This document shows, piece after piece, positions 24,743 through 32,913 of a stretch of 64,000 nt of DNA. Origin of the DNA: Desulfotignum sp. (GTDB lineage: Bacteria > Desulfobacterota > Desulfobacteria > Desulfobacterales > Desulfobacteraceae); NCBI GenBank assembly GCA_021737695.1, contig JAIPDL010000001.1, positions 62,001 through 126,000 on the forward strand, in the 5' to 3' direction. The number at the start of each line of letters is the position of its first letter. The stretch's first letter is position 1. The notes beneath the pieces were generated by a model. It saw nothing but the letters and a program-made list of their open reading frames with translations. It ran no database searches and was not told where the DNA came from. Position numbers and translations under genes: made by a program.

Positions 24743-27700
24743 ATGAATAGGTTACTCATGCAAATGAATCAGAATTCAGAAAATATCCTGTCCAAGGACA
24801 GGCGTGTGCTGGTAATCGGCGGCGGTGTCGGCGGTATCCGGGCCGCTCTGGACCTGGCCGAGTCCCGGCGCAATGTACTGCTTATAGACAAATCTTATGC
24901 CATCGGCGGGTTGATGACCCAGCTGGATCGGACTTTTCCCACCAATAACTGTGACTTGTGTACGGTGTCTCCCCATTTGTCCCAGGGGGGACGGGAAAAA
25001 TACCTGGAAATCAAACCCATGACCCGTCTGACAGGCCTGGACGGAGAAGCCGGGGCGTTTTCCGCCACACTGATGACCGAACCCAGATATATTGATACGG
25101 AAAAATGCACGGCCTGCGGCGAATGCGCCAAACAGTTTCCGGATGCGGTCAGGTTTTCACCGGGGCTGGATCCCCGGGCACCGACCTGTATGCGCTATCC
25201 CCAGGCCACACCGTTTGCTTTTTCCATTGACATGAGCAAGATCACCGATGTCGAGGCATTGAAAAAAGTCTGTAAAGCCGGTGCCATTCTGCCGGAAGAC
25301 CAACCCAGAAAAACCGTCATGGATGTAGCTTCTGTGGTGCTTTCCGTGGGCGCGGATCTGTTTGATCCCAATGTGCTGGACAATTTCGGAGGCGGGCAGT
25401 TCGACAATGTGGTGACGGGTCTTGAATACGAGCGGATCATGTCCGCGTCCGGCCCGTTCCAGGGCAACCTGGTTCGGAAATCCGACGGCAAACGGCCCAA
25501 AAAAGTAGCCTGGATCCAATGTGTGGGTTCCCGGGGGATCAACCGGGCCGATGTGCCATACTGTTCCAGTGTCTGCTGCATGTATGCCCTCAAGGAAGCC
25601 ATGGTTACCAAGGAGCGGTTTGGAGAAGACATCGAAACCACGATTTTTTTCATGGATATGCGAACCCATGGCAAAGGGTATGAAGAATATTTCAACCGGG
25701 CCAGGGACGAATACAATGTCCGCATGGTGAGAAGCCGGCCCCACACCATCCTGGAAAAATCCGAGACCAAAAATCTGTCCATAGCTTATGCCGTGGAAGA
25801 CAAATCGGTTCAGCAAAATGAAGAGTTCGACATGGTGGTACTGTCCACAGGATTTCGAGTGAACTGTGAAACCAAAGAACTGGCTCAAAATCTGGGAATC
25901 CAGTTGAATGAACATGATTTTGCTGAATCCGATCATTTCAATCCCGTTCTGACCTCCCGTCCCGGGGTCTATGTCTGCGGGGTATATGAAAGTCCCAAAG
26001 ATATTCCTGAAACCATGGTCCAGGCATCAGCCGCAGCCGCCATGGCCGCCACCAACCTGCCGGTATCACCGGCAGGACTCAATGGCGAAGACATGTTTCC
26101 GCCGGAACGGGATATCACAGGAGAAGATCCCCGGATCGGTGTGTTCGTGTGTGACTGCGGATTTGAAATCGGTGGTGTGTTGAACGTCGTCAACGTGCTG
26201 GATGCAGTGAAAACACGGCCGGATGTTGTGGTGGCAGAGCCTGTGGGGTATGGCTGCTCGTCAGAGTCCATGGCGAAAATTGAGGCCATGATCACAAAAC
26301 ATAAGCTGAATCGGGTGGTCATCGGCGGTTGCTCACCCCGGACCCATGAAACCAAGTTTCAGGATCTGCTCCGACGGGTGGGGTTGAACCGATACCTGGT
26401 GGAAATGGTGAATTTGCGGGATCAAAACACCTGGACCCATATGAATGAGCCTGAAAAAGCCCAGGAAAAAGCTGTCAAACTGCTTCAGGTGGGTATTGCC
26501 GGTGTTCGCACCAACCATCCGCTGCGGGAGCATACCCTGCCCATGAATCAGAATGCCCTGGTGGTGGGCGGTGGTATCACCGGTATGACTGCGGCCTTGA
26601 AACTCGCGGATCAGGGAATTAAAACCTATATTGTGGAACGGGCACCCTCGCTGGGCGGCCTGGCCCGGTCTCTTCGTAAAACCATTGAAGGGGATGACGT
26701 GGCCCCGTTTGTCCAGAATCTGGTGGACGCGGTTACAGCCCATTCCAATATCCAGGTTTTGACCCGGTCCGTGATCGTGGATCACAGCGGTATGCCCGGT
26801 TTATTCAAGACCGGCATCCAGACCGGGGTGCGCATGAACTACATGCAGATCAATCACGGCGTGACCATTCTGGCCACCGGGGCGTTGGCCAACCGGCCGC
26901 CTCAGTATGGCCTGGGTACCATTGACAATGTCATGACCCAGCTGGACATGGATTCACTGCTGGCGGATGATCCGGAAAAAATTCAGGCCATGGACCAGAT
27001 AGTGATGATTCAATGTGTGGGATCCCGGGAAGAGGGCAATCCCAACTGTTCACGAATCTGCTGTCAGGCTGCTGTGAAAAATGCCCTGAAAGTCAAGGCA
27101 ATCAGCCCGGATACCGAGGTGTTTATCCTGTACCGGGATATGCGGACCTATGGTTTTCTGGAAGATTATTACCGAAAAGCCCGGGATCTGGGTGTTAAAT
27201 TCATTCGCTTCTCCCTGGAAAATCGGCCCCGGGTCCGACAGGACGACGGTGAGCTGGTGGTCGGAACCCATGACTATGTGCTGGACAGTGATATTGATAT
27301 TGCCGCAGACTGTGTGGTGTTGAGCACCGGTCTGGTGGCTGATGATGAAAACACGGAAGATCTGGCGCTGATGTTTCATCTTCCCCGGACCGAGGATCAC
27401 TATTTTCTGGAAGATCATGTGAAGCTGCGGCCTGTGGATATGGCCCAGCGGGGATTTTTCCTGGCAGGTACAGCCCATTCCCCGAAAGTGATCCGGGAAT
27501 GTATCACCCAGGCCCAGGCAGCGGCCGGCCGGGCCCAGACCATGCTGGCCAAAAAAGAGATCAACTTGGGCGCCTGTGTGGCTGTGGTGGATGAGAAAAA
27601 ATGTGCGTCCTGCCTCATTTGTGTCCGGGTGTGTCCGTTTGATGTGCCGTTTATCAATGCGGACGGTGTGTCTCAGATCGATGCGGACAAGTGCCACGGA

Positions 27701-27802
27701 TGCGGCGTGTGTGCTGGTGAATGTCCGGCCAAGGCGATTCAGCTGCTGGCATATGAAGACGATCAGATACTGGCAAAACTAGACGGCTTATTTGAAAGGT
27801 AG
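24743..27802 (+). CDS. hdrA: HdrA-like flavoprotein with two FAD modules
   Basis: A 1019-residue HdrA-type protein, the electron-bifurcating or electron-distributing flavin subunit of heterodisulfide-reductase complexes. Module 1 (about 20-440) has the Rossmann start RVLVIGGGVGG, NNCDLC (68-73) and a CTACGEC iron-sulfur motif. A CDCG-type HdrA domain follows (GVFVCDCGFEIGG; GGCSPRTHE). Module 2 (about 615-945) begins ALVVGGGITGMTAALKLA. Both modules carry a CVGSR ... C-x3-CC cluster motif. The C-terminus has two [4Fe-4S] ferredoxin motifs (CASCLICVRVCP from residue 954 and CHGCGVCAGECP from 984). HdrB and HdrC are absent here; mvhD follows 6 bases later. Confidence 0.9.
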   Translation: MNRLLMQMNQNSENILSKDRRVLVIGGGVGGIRAALDLAESRRNVLLIDKSYAIGGLMTQLDRTFPTNNCDLCTVSPHLSQGGREKYLEIKPMTRLTGLDGEAGAFSATLMTEPRYIDTEKCTACGECAKQFPDAVRFSPGLDPRAPTCMRYPQATPFAFSIDMSKITDVEALKKVCKAGAILPEDQPRKTVMDVASVVLSVGADLFDPNVLDNFGGGQFDNVVTGLEYERIMSASGPFQGNLVRKSDGKRPKKVAWIQCVGSRGINRADVPYCSSVCCMYALKEAMVTKERFGEDIETTIFFMDMRTHGKGYEEYFNRARDEYNVRMVRSRPHTILEKSETKNLSIAYAVEDKSVQQNEEFDMVVLSTGFRVNCETKELAQNLGIQLNEHDFAESDHFNPVLTSRPGVYVCGVYESPKDIPETMVQASAAAAMAATNLPVSPAGLNGEDMFPPERDITGEDPRIGVFVCDCGFEIGGVLNVVNVLDAVKTRPDVVVAEPVGYGCSSESMAKIEAMITKHKLNRVVIGGCSPRTHETKFQDLLRRVGLNRYLVEMVNLRDQNTWTHMNEPEKAQEKAVKLLQVGIAGVRTNHPLREHTLPMNQNALVVGGGITGMTAALKLADQGIKTYIVERAPSLGGLARSLRKTIEGDDVAPFVQNLVDAVTAHSNIQVLTRSVIVDHSGMPGLFKTGIQTGVRMNYMQINHGVTILATGALANRPPQYGLGTIDNVMTQLDMDSLLADDPEKIQAMDQIVMIQCVGSREEGNPNCSRICCQAAVKNALKVKAISPDTEVFILYRDMRTYGFLEDYYRKARDLGVKFIRFSLENRPRVRQDDGELVVGTHDYVLDSDIDIAADCVVLSTGLVADDENTEDLALMFHLPRTEDHYFLEDHVKLRPVDMAQRGFFLAGTAHSPKVIRECITQAQAAAGRAQTMLAKKEINLGACVAVVDEKKCASCLICVRVCPFDVPFINADGVSQIDADKCHGCGVCAGECPAKAIQLLAYEDDQILAKLDGLFER

Positions 27803-27808
27803 AAATCG

Positions 27809-28243
27809 ATGGAACATTTTGAACCTGAAATTGTCGCATTCTGCTGTCATTACTGTGCATACACGGCTGCAGATATGGCCGGCAGCAAGCGGATATCATA
27901 TCCGTCCAACGTGAAGATCATCCGGGTGCCCTGTTCGGGTAAAGTGGATGCCATTCACCTGATGAAAGCCTTGGAAAAAGGGGCGGACGGTGTATATGTG
28001 GCAGGATGTCTGGCAGGTGACTGTCATTTTAAAAATGGAAACGTCCGGGCCGAAGCACGGGTGAACCGGGTGAAAAAACTGCTCACCGAACTGGGCTGGG
28101 AACCCGAACGGGTGGCCATGTTCAACATGTCCGCCGGTATGGGTGAAGCGTTTGCCCAAGTGGCCAAAGAGTTTACGGAAACCATAAAAAAACTGGGACC
28201 GAGTCCCGGCAGGACCGGGGCCATGGATAAGGCTGCCAGTTGA
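27809..28243 (+). CDS. mvhD: Hydrogenase iron-sulfur subunit MvhD-like
   Basis: A small [2Fe-2S] electron-transfer protein of the MvhD (hydrogenase delta subunit) family, which docks on HdrA and feeds it electrons. The N-terminal FCCHYCAYTAAD (Cys12, 13, 16) and the later GCLAGDCHF motif are the cluster ligands. In some relatives one of the Cys codons is a UGA selenocysteine; here all are Cys. It directly follows hdrA (6-base gap) and precedes metV, as in acetogen MTHFR-Hdr gene clusters. Confidence 0.9.
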   Translation: MEHFEPEIVAFCCHYCAYTAADMAGSKRISYPSNVKIIRVPCSGKVDAIHLMKALEKGADGVYVAGCLAGDCHFKNGNVRAEARVNRVKKLLTELGWEPERVAMFNMSAGMGEAFAQVAKEFTETIKKLGPSPGRTGAMDKAAS

Positions 28244-28272
28244 TGTTTACATAATTCTTTCGGAGAAAATAT

Positions 28273-28938
28273 ATGATTACAGCAGAACAAAAACCCATAC
28301 AGGAAATCATCCAGTATATTGCCCCATACAGCAAAATTCTCCTGGTGGGCTGCAATGAATGTGTGACAGTGTGTGCGGCAGGCGGCAGAAAAGAGGTTGG
28401 CCTGCTGGCTTCAGCCCTGCATCTGAATCACTTGAAACAAGGCAAAAATATCGATATCAGGGAAATCACCCTGGAACGGCAATGTGATCCGGAATACGTG
28501 GAAGAACTGGCCCCGTATATCGACGGCGTAGATGCCGTGGTGTCAATGGCCTGCGGCTGCGGCGTTCAGACTATTGCGGCCCGGTTCAAGAAAACCCCTG
28601 TGTTTCCCGCGGTCAATACCCGGTTCATGGGCGCGTCCTTGAGTCAGGGCGTGTGGTCTGAGCGGTGCAAAGGATGCGGTGACTGTGTTTTAGGCATCAC
28701 CGGCGGCATCTGCCCGGTGGCCCGGTGCTCCAAACATCTGTTCAACGGCCCCTGCGGGGGCACATCCAACGGGCAGTGCGAGGTCAGCCCGGACATCGAC
28801 TGCGCCTGGCGCCTGATATGGGAACGGCTTAAGGAACTGGGAATGGAATCCCGGTATGAGGAATTGATGGAAGCAAAGGACTGGAGACCTGGTGGCGCCG
28901 GCGGACCCGGGACAATTATCAGGGAGGATTTGGCATAA
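28273..28938 (+). CDS. metV: MetV-like zinc/iron-sulfur subunit of MTHFR
   Basis: MetV is the small partner of MetF in Wood-Ljungdahl bacteria and carries the MTHFR C-terminal domain. The N-terminal part (VGCNECVTVCAAGGRKE) and the C-terminal cysteine-rich region (CKGCGDCVLG, ICPVARCSKHLFNGPCGG) are typical. It probably links MetF to the HdrA/MvhD electron path. Its stop overlaps the metF start by one base (TAATG), so the two proteins are translationally coupled. Length 221 residues is normal. Confidence 0.9.
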   Translation: MITAEQKPIQEIIQYIAPYSKILLVGCNECVTVCAAGGRKEVGLLASALHLNHLKQGKNIDIREITLERQCDPEYVEELAPYIDGVDAVVSMACGCGVQTIAARFKKTPVFPAVNTRFMGASLSQGVWSERCKGCGDCVLGITGGICPVARCSKHLFNGPCGGTSNGQCEVSPDIDCAWRLIWERLKELGMESRYEELMEAKDWRPGGAGGPGTIIREDLA

Positions 28939-29861
28939 TGAAGACAGACAGCAGACTTGAAAAGGTATTGGCATCCGGTGAACTGGCAGTGACCTCGGAA
29001 TGCGGGCCACCCAGGGGGTGCCGTCCGGAAAAGGTCACGGAAAAAGCGGCCCTGCTCAAGGATCATGTGGACGGCATTAACGTGACCGACAACCAGACCG
29101 CCATGGTTCGGATGTCTTCGTGCACCGCCGGCATTCTGATCAAACAGATGGGGCTGGATCCTATCATCCAGATGGTGTCCAGGGACAGAAACCGCCTGGC
29201 CATGCAGAGCGAAATCCTCGGGGCGTATTCCTTCGGTATTAACACCATGCTCTGCCTGTCCGGGGACCATGCCAAGTTCGGGGACCATCCCATGGCCCAG
29301 GGCGTATTTGACATCGATTCCGTGCAGATGATCAAGATGGTCCAGCAGATGCGTGACAAGAGTCTGTTCCAGGGCGGTGCCAAGATCGACGGACCCCCGA
29401 AGATGTTCATTGGCGCAGCAGCCAATCCGTTTGCCGATCCTTTTGAACTGCGGGTCATGCGCCTGGCCAAAAAAGTCAAGGCAGGCGTTGACTTTATCCA
29501 GACACAGTGTATTTTTAACCTGGATAAATTTGAAGAATGGATGAAAGGGGTTGTGGACCGGGGCTTAGACGAACAGGTTCATATCCTGGCCGGCATCACA
29601 CCCATGAAGTCCGTGGGCATGGCCCGGTACATGAAGAACAAGGTGCCTGGAATGGATATTCCGGATGATGTCATCAAACGGCTGGAAGGGGTGCCCAAAG
29701 AGCAGCAGCCGGAAGAAGGCATCAAAATGGCCGTGGAAGCCATCGAGCGCCTCAAGCAGGTCAAAGGCGTTCACGGATTTCATATCATGGCCATTGAATG
29801 GGAAGAAAAAGTACCCCAGATCGTGGAAAAGGCAGGACTGTATCCAAGGCCCAAGGTTTAG
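28938..29861 (+). CDS. metF: Methylenetetrahydrofolate reductase MetF
   Basis: Reduces methylene-THF to methyl-THF (or the reverse during acetate or lactate oxidation) in the methyl branch of the Wood-Ljungdahl pathway. It has the catalytic Glu21 (TSECGPPRG), the LSGDH motif with Asp110 that contacts folate and flavin, and the barrel end HGFHIMAIEWEEKVPQIVEKAGL. A GGGAGG ribosome binding site lies inside metV. Length 307 residues is usual for the MetV-dependent type without the eukaryotic regulatory domain. Confidence 0.93.
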   Translation: MKTDSRLEKVLASGELAVTSECGPPRGCRPEKVTEKAALLKDHVDGINVTDNQTAMVRMSSCTAGILIKQMGLDPIIQMVSRDRNRLAMQSEILGAYSFGINTMLCLSGDHAKFGDHPMAQGVFDIDSVQMIKMVQQMRDKSLFQGGAKIDGPPKMFIGAAANPFADPFELRVMRLAKKVKAGVDFIQTQCIFNLDKFEEWMKGVVDRGLDEQVHILAGITPMKSVGMARYMKNKVPGMDIPDDVIKRLEGVPKEQQPEEGIKMAVEAIERLKQVKGVHGFHIMAIEWEEKVPQIVEKAGLYPRPKV

Positions 29862-29898
29862 CTGCAGGTGACAAAAACAGTGATAAGGAGATCATAAC

Positions 29899-30285
29899 AT
29901 GAGCGAACAAAAACTCATTCTGGTGGTGGATGATGACCCGGATCTGGTGGAAGCGGTGTCCATGAAGCTGGAAGCCAAAAACTACCGGATTGCTAAAGCC
30001 TATGACGGTGTGGAAGCCATGGATCGAATCAATGAAGAAAAACCGGCCCTGGTGATACTGGATGTCATGATGCCCCGGAAAAACGGGTGGGATGTCTGCG
30101 AGGAAATCAAGAATGATGAAGGACTCAAAGACATTGCCGTTGTTTTGTTGACTGCGGTGGCGGATTCTGTGAAAACCACCAGCTACACCCATCATGACGG
30201 CAAAACAACGCTGGCCGATGATTATATTCCCAAACCGATCGATCTGGATGAATTGATGGAGATCGTCTCTGATCATTGCGGCTGA
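29899..30285 (+). CDS. Single-domain response regulator downstream of metF
   Basis: A 128-residue receiver with Asp55 (ILDVMMPR), DDD acidic pocket, and the switch Lys in YIPKPID. It has no output domain. The insert THHDGKTTLADDYIPKP before the Lys is unusual in CheY but common in Desulfobacterota DivK-like receivers. A strong ATAAGGAGATC ribosome binding site precedes the ATG, 38 bases behind metF, and a terminator follows, so it is the last gene of the operon. Its kinase is not obvious; the kinases at 31348 and 32914 are close. Confidence 0.85.
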   Translation: MSEQKLILVVDDDPDLVEAVSMKLEAKNYRIAKAYDGVEAMDRINEEKPALVILDVMMPRKNGWDVCEEIKNDEGLKDIAVVLLTAVADSVKTTSYTHHDGKTTLADDYIPKPIDLDELMEIVSDHCG

Positions 30286-30327
30286 TCGATCTGCCTTGTC
30301 TATCCAGCCTGCACGGGCAAAGACTGT

Positions 30328-30370
30328 GGATGGCAAAAAAGCCGGTCTTGTTTTTTTGCCATCCGGTCTT
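30328..30370 (+). terminator. Rho-independent terminator after the metF operon
   Basis: GGATGGCAAAAAA (30328-30340) and TTTTTTGCCATCC (30352-30364) form a 13-bp stem with an 11-base loop, followed by GGTCTTTTATT. The A- and T-rich base of the stem would let it work on both strands. Confidence 0.75.
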
Positions 30371-30400
30371 TTATTAAAAATGTCTGTGTGTGTTTGAAAA

Positions 30401-31351
30401 ATGGAACCGATTCCTATTAACGGCATTCGTCTGGGGCCTGGAATGGTATGGATAGGCCAGTTTTCACCGGATATCCATCCGTTGACCCCTGTGTGCCAGG
30501 TCCTGTCGATTCAGCGGATCAATATGGTTTGTGCCGGGGTGCACCGACAGAAAACCCATTATTATTTTTCCGGATGTGTGGAATCCAGAAACAGAGAGAA
30601 TGTCGTCCGGCTCCCAGTTGATGATTCAGACATCACCCCTTTGGGATCCGTGACCCAGGTATCTGTCTATCCCCATCGCAATCGGTTTAAAGTACCGGGC
30701 ATATTGATAGGAATGCTGAGATCGGCCGGGATTCCGTTTCATCATCTGGTGTCCTCTCCGGCAGTGGTCAGTGTGATCATAGATGCCCGTTTTCAGGACC
30801 GGGTGATCGCATTACTTGAAAATACATTTGACCTTCCCTGTTCCCATACCCCCTATATCCAGGAAATTGATCAGGATATATCCGCATTGTTGAAAAAATA
30901 TCCGGAAACCCGGTCCACGTATGAAGAAGAAAAAATCAAGACCTATGGTTTTCAGCTGGTCCGAACAAAGCACTTGCTTTACACGCATGGATTTTTGGAT
31001 CAACTCATGCAAACCATGCAGACACGGATGCCGCCCATTGCATCAGAAGAAATATTTTATCTGGTGTCGGTGGTGCAGGTGTCCGGACTCATTTATGATG
31101 CCTGTTTTGTCGTTGACCCAGACACCACCGGCAATGATGGAGACGGCTTGTCTGTGGACCTGATCACGTTCCACGGCCCTCATTTTGGAGACCGGTATCG
31201 AATTTTGCAGACAGCATTGAACTGCCTGGATGTCGCCCGGGTTCCGTTTTTTGTCGCAGCCTGCGCCGGGGCCAGTGTCAGCCTGGTTGTCCCGTCTGGC
31301 ATGGGAATGGCCGCACAAACTGCGCTGGAAAAAGGATTTGAAGCCCCATGA
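30401..31351 (+). CDS. Unknown protein with possible tandem ACT-like regions
   Basis: A 316-residue soluble protein that I do not recognise. Two segments look like ACT or aspartokinase-regulatory folds: GILIGMLRSAGIPFHHLVSSPAVVSVIIDA (split over about residues 100-130) with ARFQDRVIALLENTF, and a C-terminal RYRILQTALNCLDVARVPFFVAACAGASVSLVV (split). ACT domains bind amino acids, so a ligand-sensing role is possible. The start ATG has no strong ribosome binding site. Its end overlaps the next kinase start (ATGA), so the two are translated together and it may be the sensor input of that kinase. Confidence 0.6.
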   Translation: MEPIPINGIRLGPGMVWIGQFSPDIHPLTPVCQVLSIQRINMVCAGVHRQKTHYYFSGCVESRNRENVVRLPVDDSDITPLGSVTQVSVYPHRNRFKVPGILIGMLRSAGIPFHHLVSSPAVVSVIIDARFQDRVIALLENTFDLPCSHTPYIQEIDQDISALLKKYPETRSTYEEEKIKTYGFQLVRTKHLLYTHGFLDQLMQTMQTRMPPIASEEIFYLVSVVQVSGLIYDACFVVDPDTTGNDGDGLSVDLITFHGPHFGDRYRILQTALNCLDVARVPFFVAACAGASVSLVVPSGMGMAAQTALEKGFEAP

Positions 31352-32871
31352 AAAATGATACGCTACGTCCTCAAGATTTGTTCTGGCGGGTTCGGATTTT
31401 TGATGCCCTGTCTTTTCCCTCGGTGATCATTGATCTAGAAAAATGTGTGGTCGGCGCCAACAAAAAATTTTATGACACCTATAAGCTCACACCTGAAGAT
31501 ATTCTAGGCAAAAAATGTTATCATTCTTTTTTATATAAAAACACACCGTGCAAATCCCAGGATTGTCCCATATCCCGGGTCATAGAAAATAAAGAAGCCC
31601 ATTCATATACCCTGAAACGCCAATACAAATGGGAAGAGCGGGTATTTTCCCCGATTTTCGATGATCACCAGGAAGTGGTGTATGTGCTTTCCAGTATCCG
31701 GGACATTACAAGAACCAAATCCTTAGAAAATCAGTTGATCGGCGTGAAAGAATTTATCACACGGGTCATTTATTCATCTGCCAGTGCCATTGTAGCTGCA
31801 GACCGGTCCGGCCGGATTGAACTGATGAATTCCGTGGCCAAAGAACTGTTCGGTGCCTACAACGGAGGGGAAGGAACCATAACGCATACGGAACAGCTGT
31901 ATCCGCCGGGTAAGGCCAAGGAAATTATGCGGATGCTCAGGGATGAAAAAATCGGGGGCAGGGGCAAGCTGATCATTCCAAAAACCACCATTGTCAATGC
32001 CAAGGGAGAAGAAGTGGAAGTGGAGATGTCGGCTGCCATCATTTATGATGAAAACGGCAGTGAATCAGCTACCATGGCCATTTACAACGATCTCAAAGAC
32101 AAGATCAAAGTGGAAAAAGAGCTGAAAAAAACCCAGAAACAGCTGGCCCAGTCTGAAAAAATGGCGTCTCTGGGTCAGCTGGCTGCAGGTGTGGCCCACG
32201 AGATCAACAACCCGCTTACCGGGGTTTTGTTTTATGCCAGCCTGTTGCTGGAACGACCGGACCTAGATGACGATGCCAAAGCCGATCTCACATATATCGT
32301 GGAAGATGCCAACCGGTGCAAAAATATCGTGAAAAGCCTGTTGGTCTATAGCCGGAGTACCGATTCCAACAAACGTATTGTGCATATCAATGAAATTGTG
32401 GACCAAAGCCTCAAACTGGTTCGTGATCAGAAAAAATTTCGCAACATTCAGGTCCGGCGGTTTCTGGCCGATGAGATGATGCTTATTCATGCGGATGTCA
32501 GTAAGCTCAATCAAGTGATCATCAATCTGATCATCAACGCGGCGGACGCCATGAAAGGCAACGGCAAAATTTCGTTGTCCACATACCGGGACAAGCCCAA
32601 CAAAAAAGTGTTTCTGGAGGTGAAAGATACCGGAGAGGGGATTCCCAGAGAAAACCTGTCCAAAATTTTTGATCCGTTTTTCACCACCAAGGAAGTCGGA
32701 AAAAGCACGGGGTTGGGACTGAGCATTGTCTATGGTATTATTGAAGAACACGGGGGACGTATTTCAGTCAAAGAAACCGGTACCAAAGGCACCACCTTCA
32801 TTATTGAATTCCCCATGTATGTGCCCAGTGAAGACGGCCCCCATTTTTGTGATCCCCCGGGATCTGCATGA
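31348..32871 (+). CDS. Cytoplasmic PAS-PAS sensor histidine kinase
   Basis: No membrane segment is visible in its 507 residues. PAS 1 (about 20-125) contains a Cys set at 57, 68 and 73 (KKCYHSFL ... TPCKSQDCP), which suggests metal, cluster or redox sensing. PAS 2 covers about 135-250. HisKA has His284 (GVAHEINNPLTG), and HATPase_c is complete (NLIINAADAM, DTGEGIP, GLGLSIVYG). It is coupled by overlap to the ACT-like protein before it and closely followed by a second kinase with its own receiver, so the three form one signalling unit. Confidence 0.9.
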   Translation: MKNDTLRPQDLFWRVRIFDALSFPSVIIDLEKCVVGANKKFYDTYKLTPEDILGKKCYHSFLYKNTPCKSQDCPISRVIENKEAHSYTLKRQYKWEERVFSPIFDDHQEVVYVLSSIRDITRTKSLENQLIGVKEFITRVIYSSASAIVAADRSGRIELMNSVAKELFGAYNGGEGTITHTEQLYPPGKAKEIMRMLRDEKIGGRGKLIIPKTTIVNAKGEEVEVEMSAAIIYDENGSESATMAIYNDLKDKIKVEKELKKTQKQLAQSEKMASLGQLAAGVAHEINNPLTGVLFYASLLLERPDLDDDAKADLTYIVEDANRCKNIVKSLLVYSRSTDSNKRIVHINEIVDQSLKLVRDQKKFRNIQVRRFLADEMMLIHADVSKLNQVIINLIINAADAMKGNGKISLSTYRDKPNKKVFLEVKDTGEGIPRENLSKIFDPFFTTKEVGKSTGLGLSIVYGIIEEHGGRISVKETGTKGTTFIIEFPMYVPSEDGPHFCDPPGSA

Positions 32872-32913
32872 TTGTATCGAGTTAAAAAATTGAACAACAG
32901 GATGGAACAAGCG

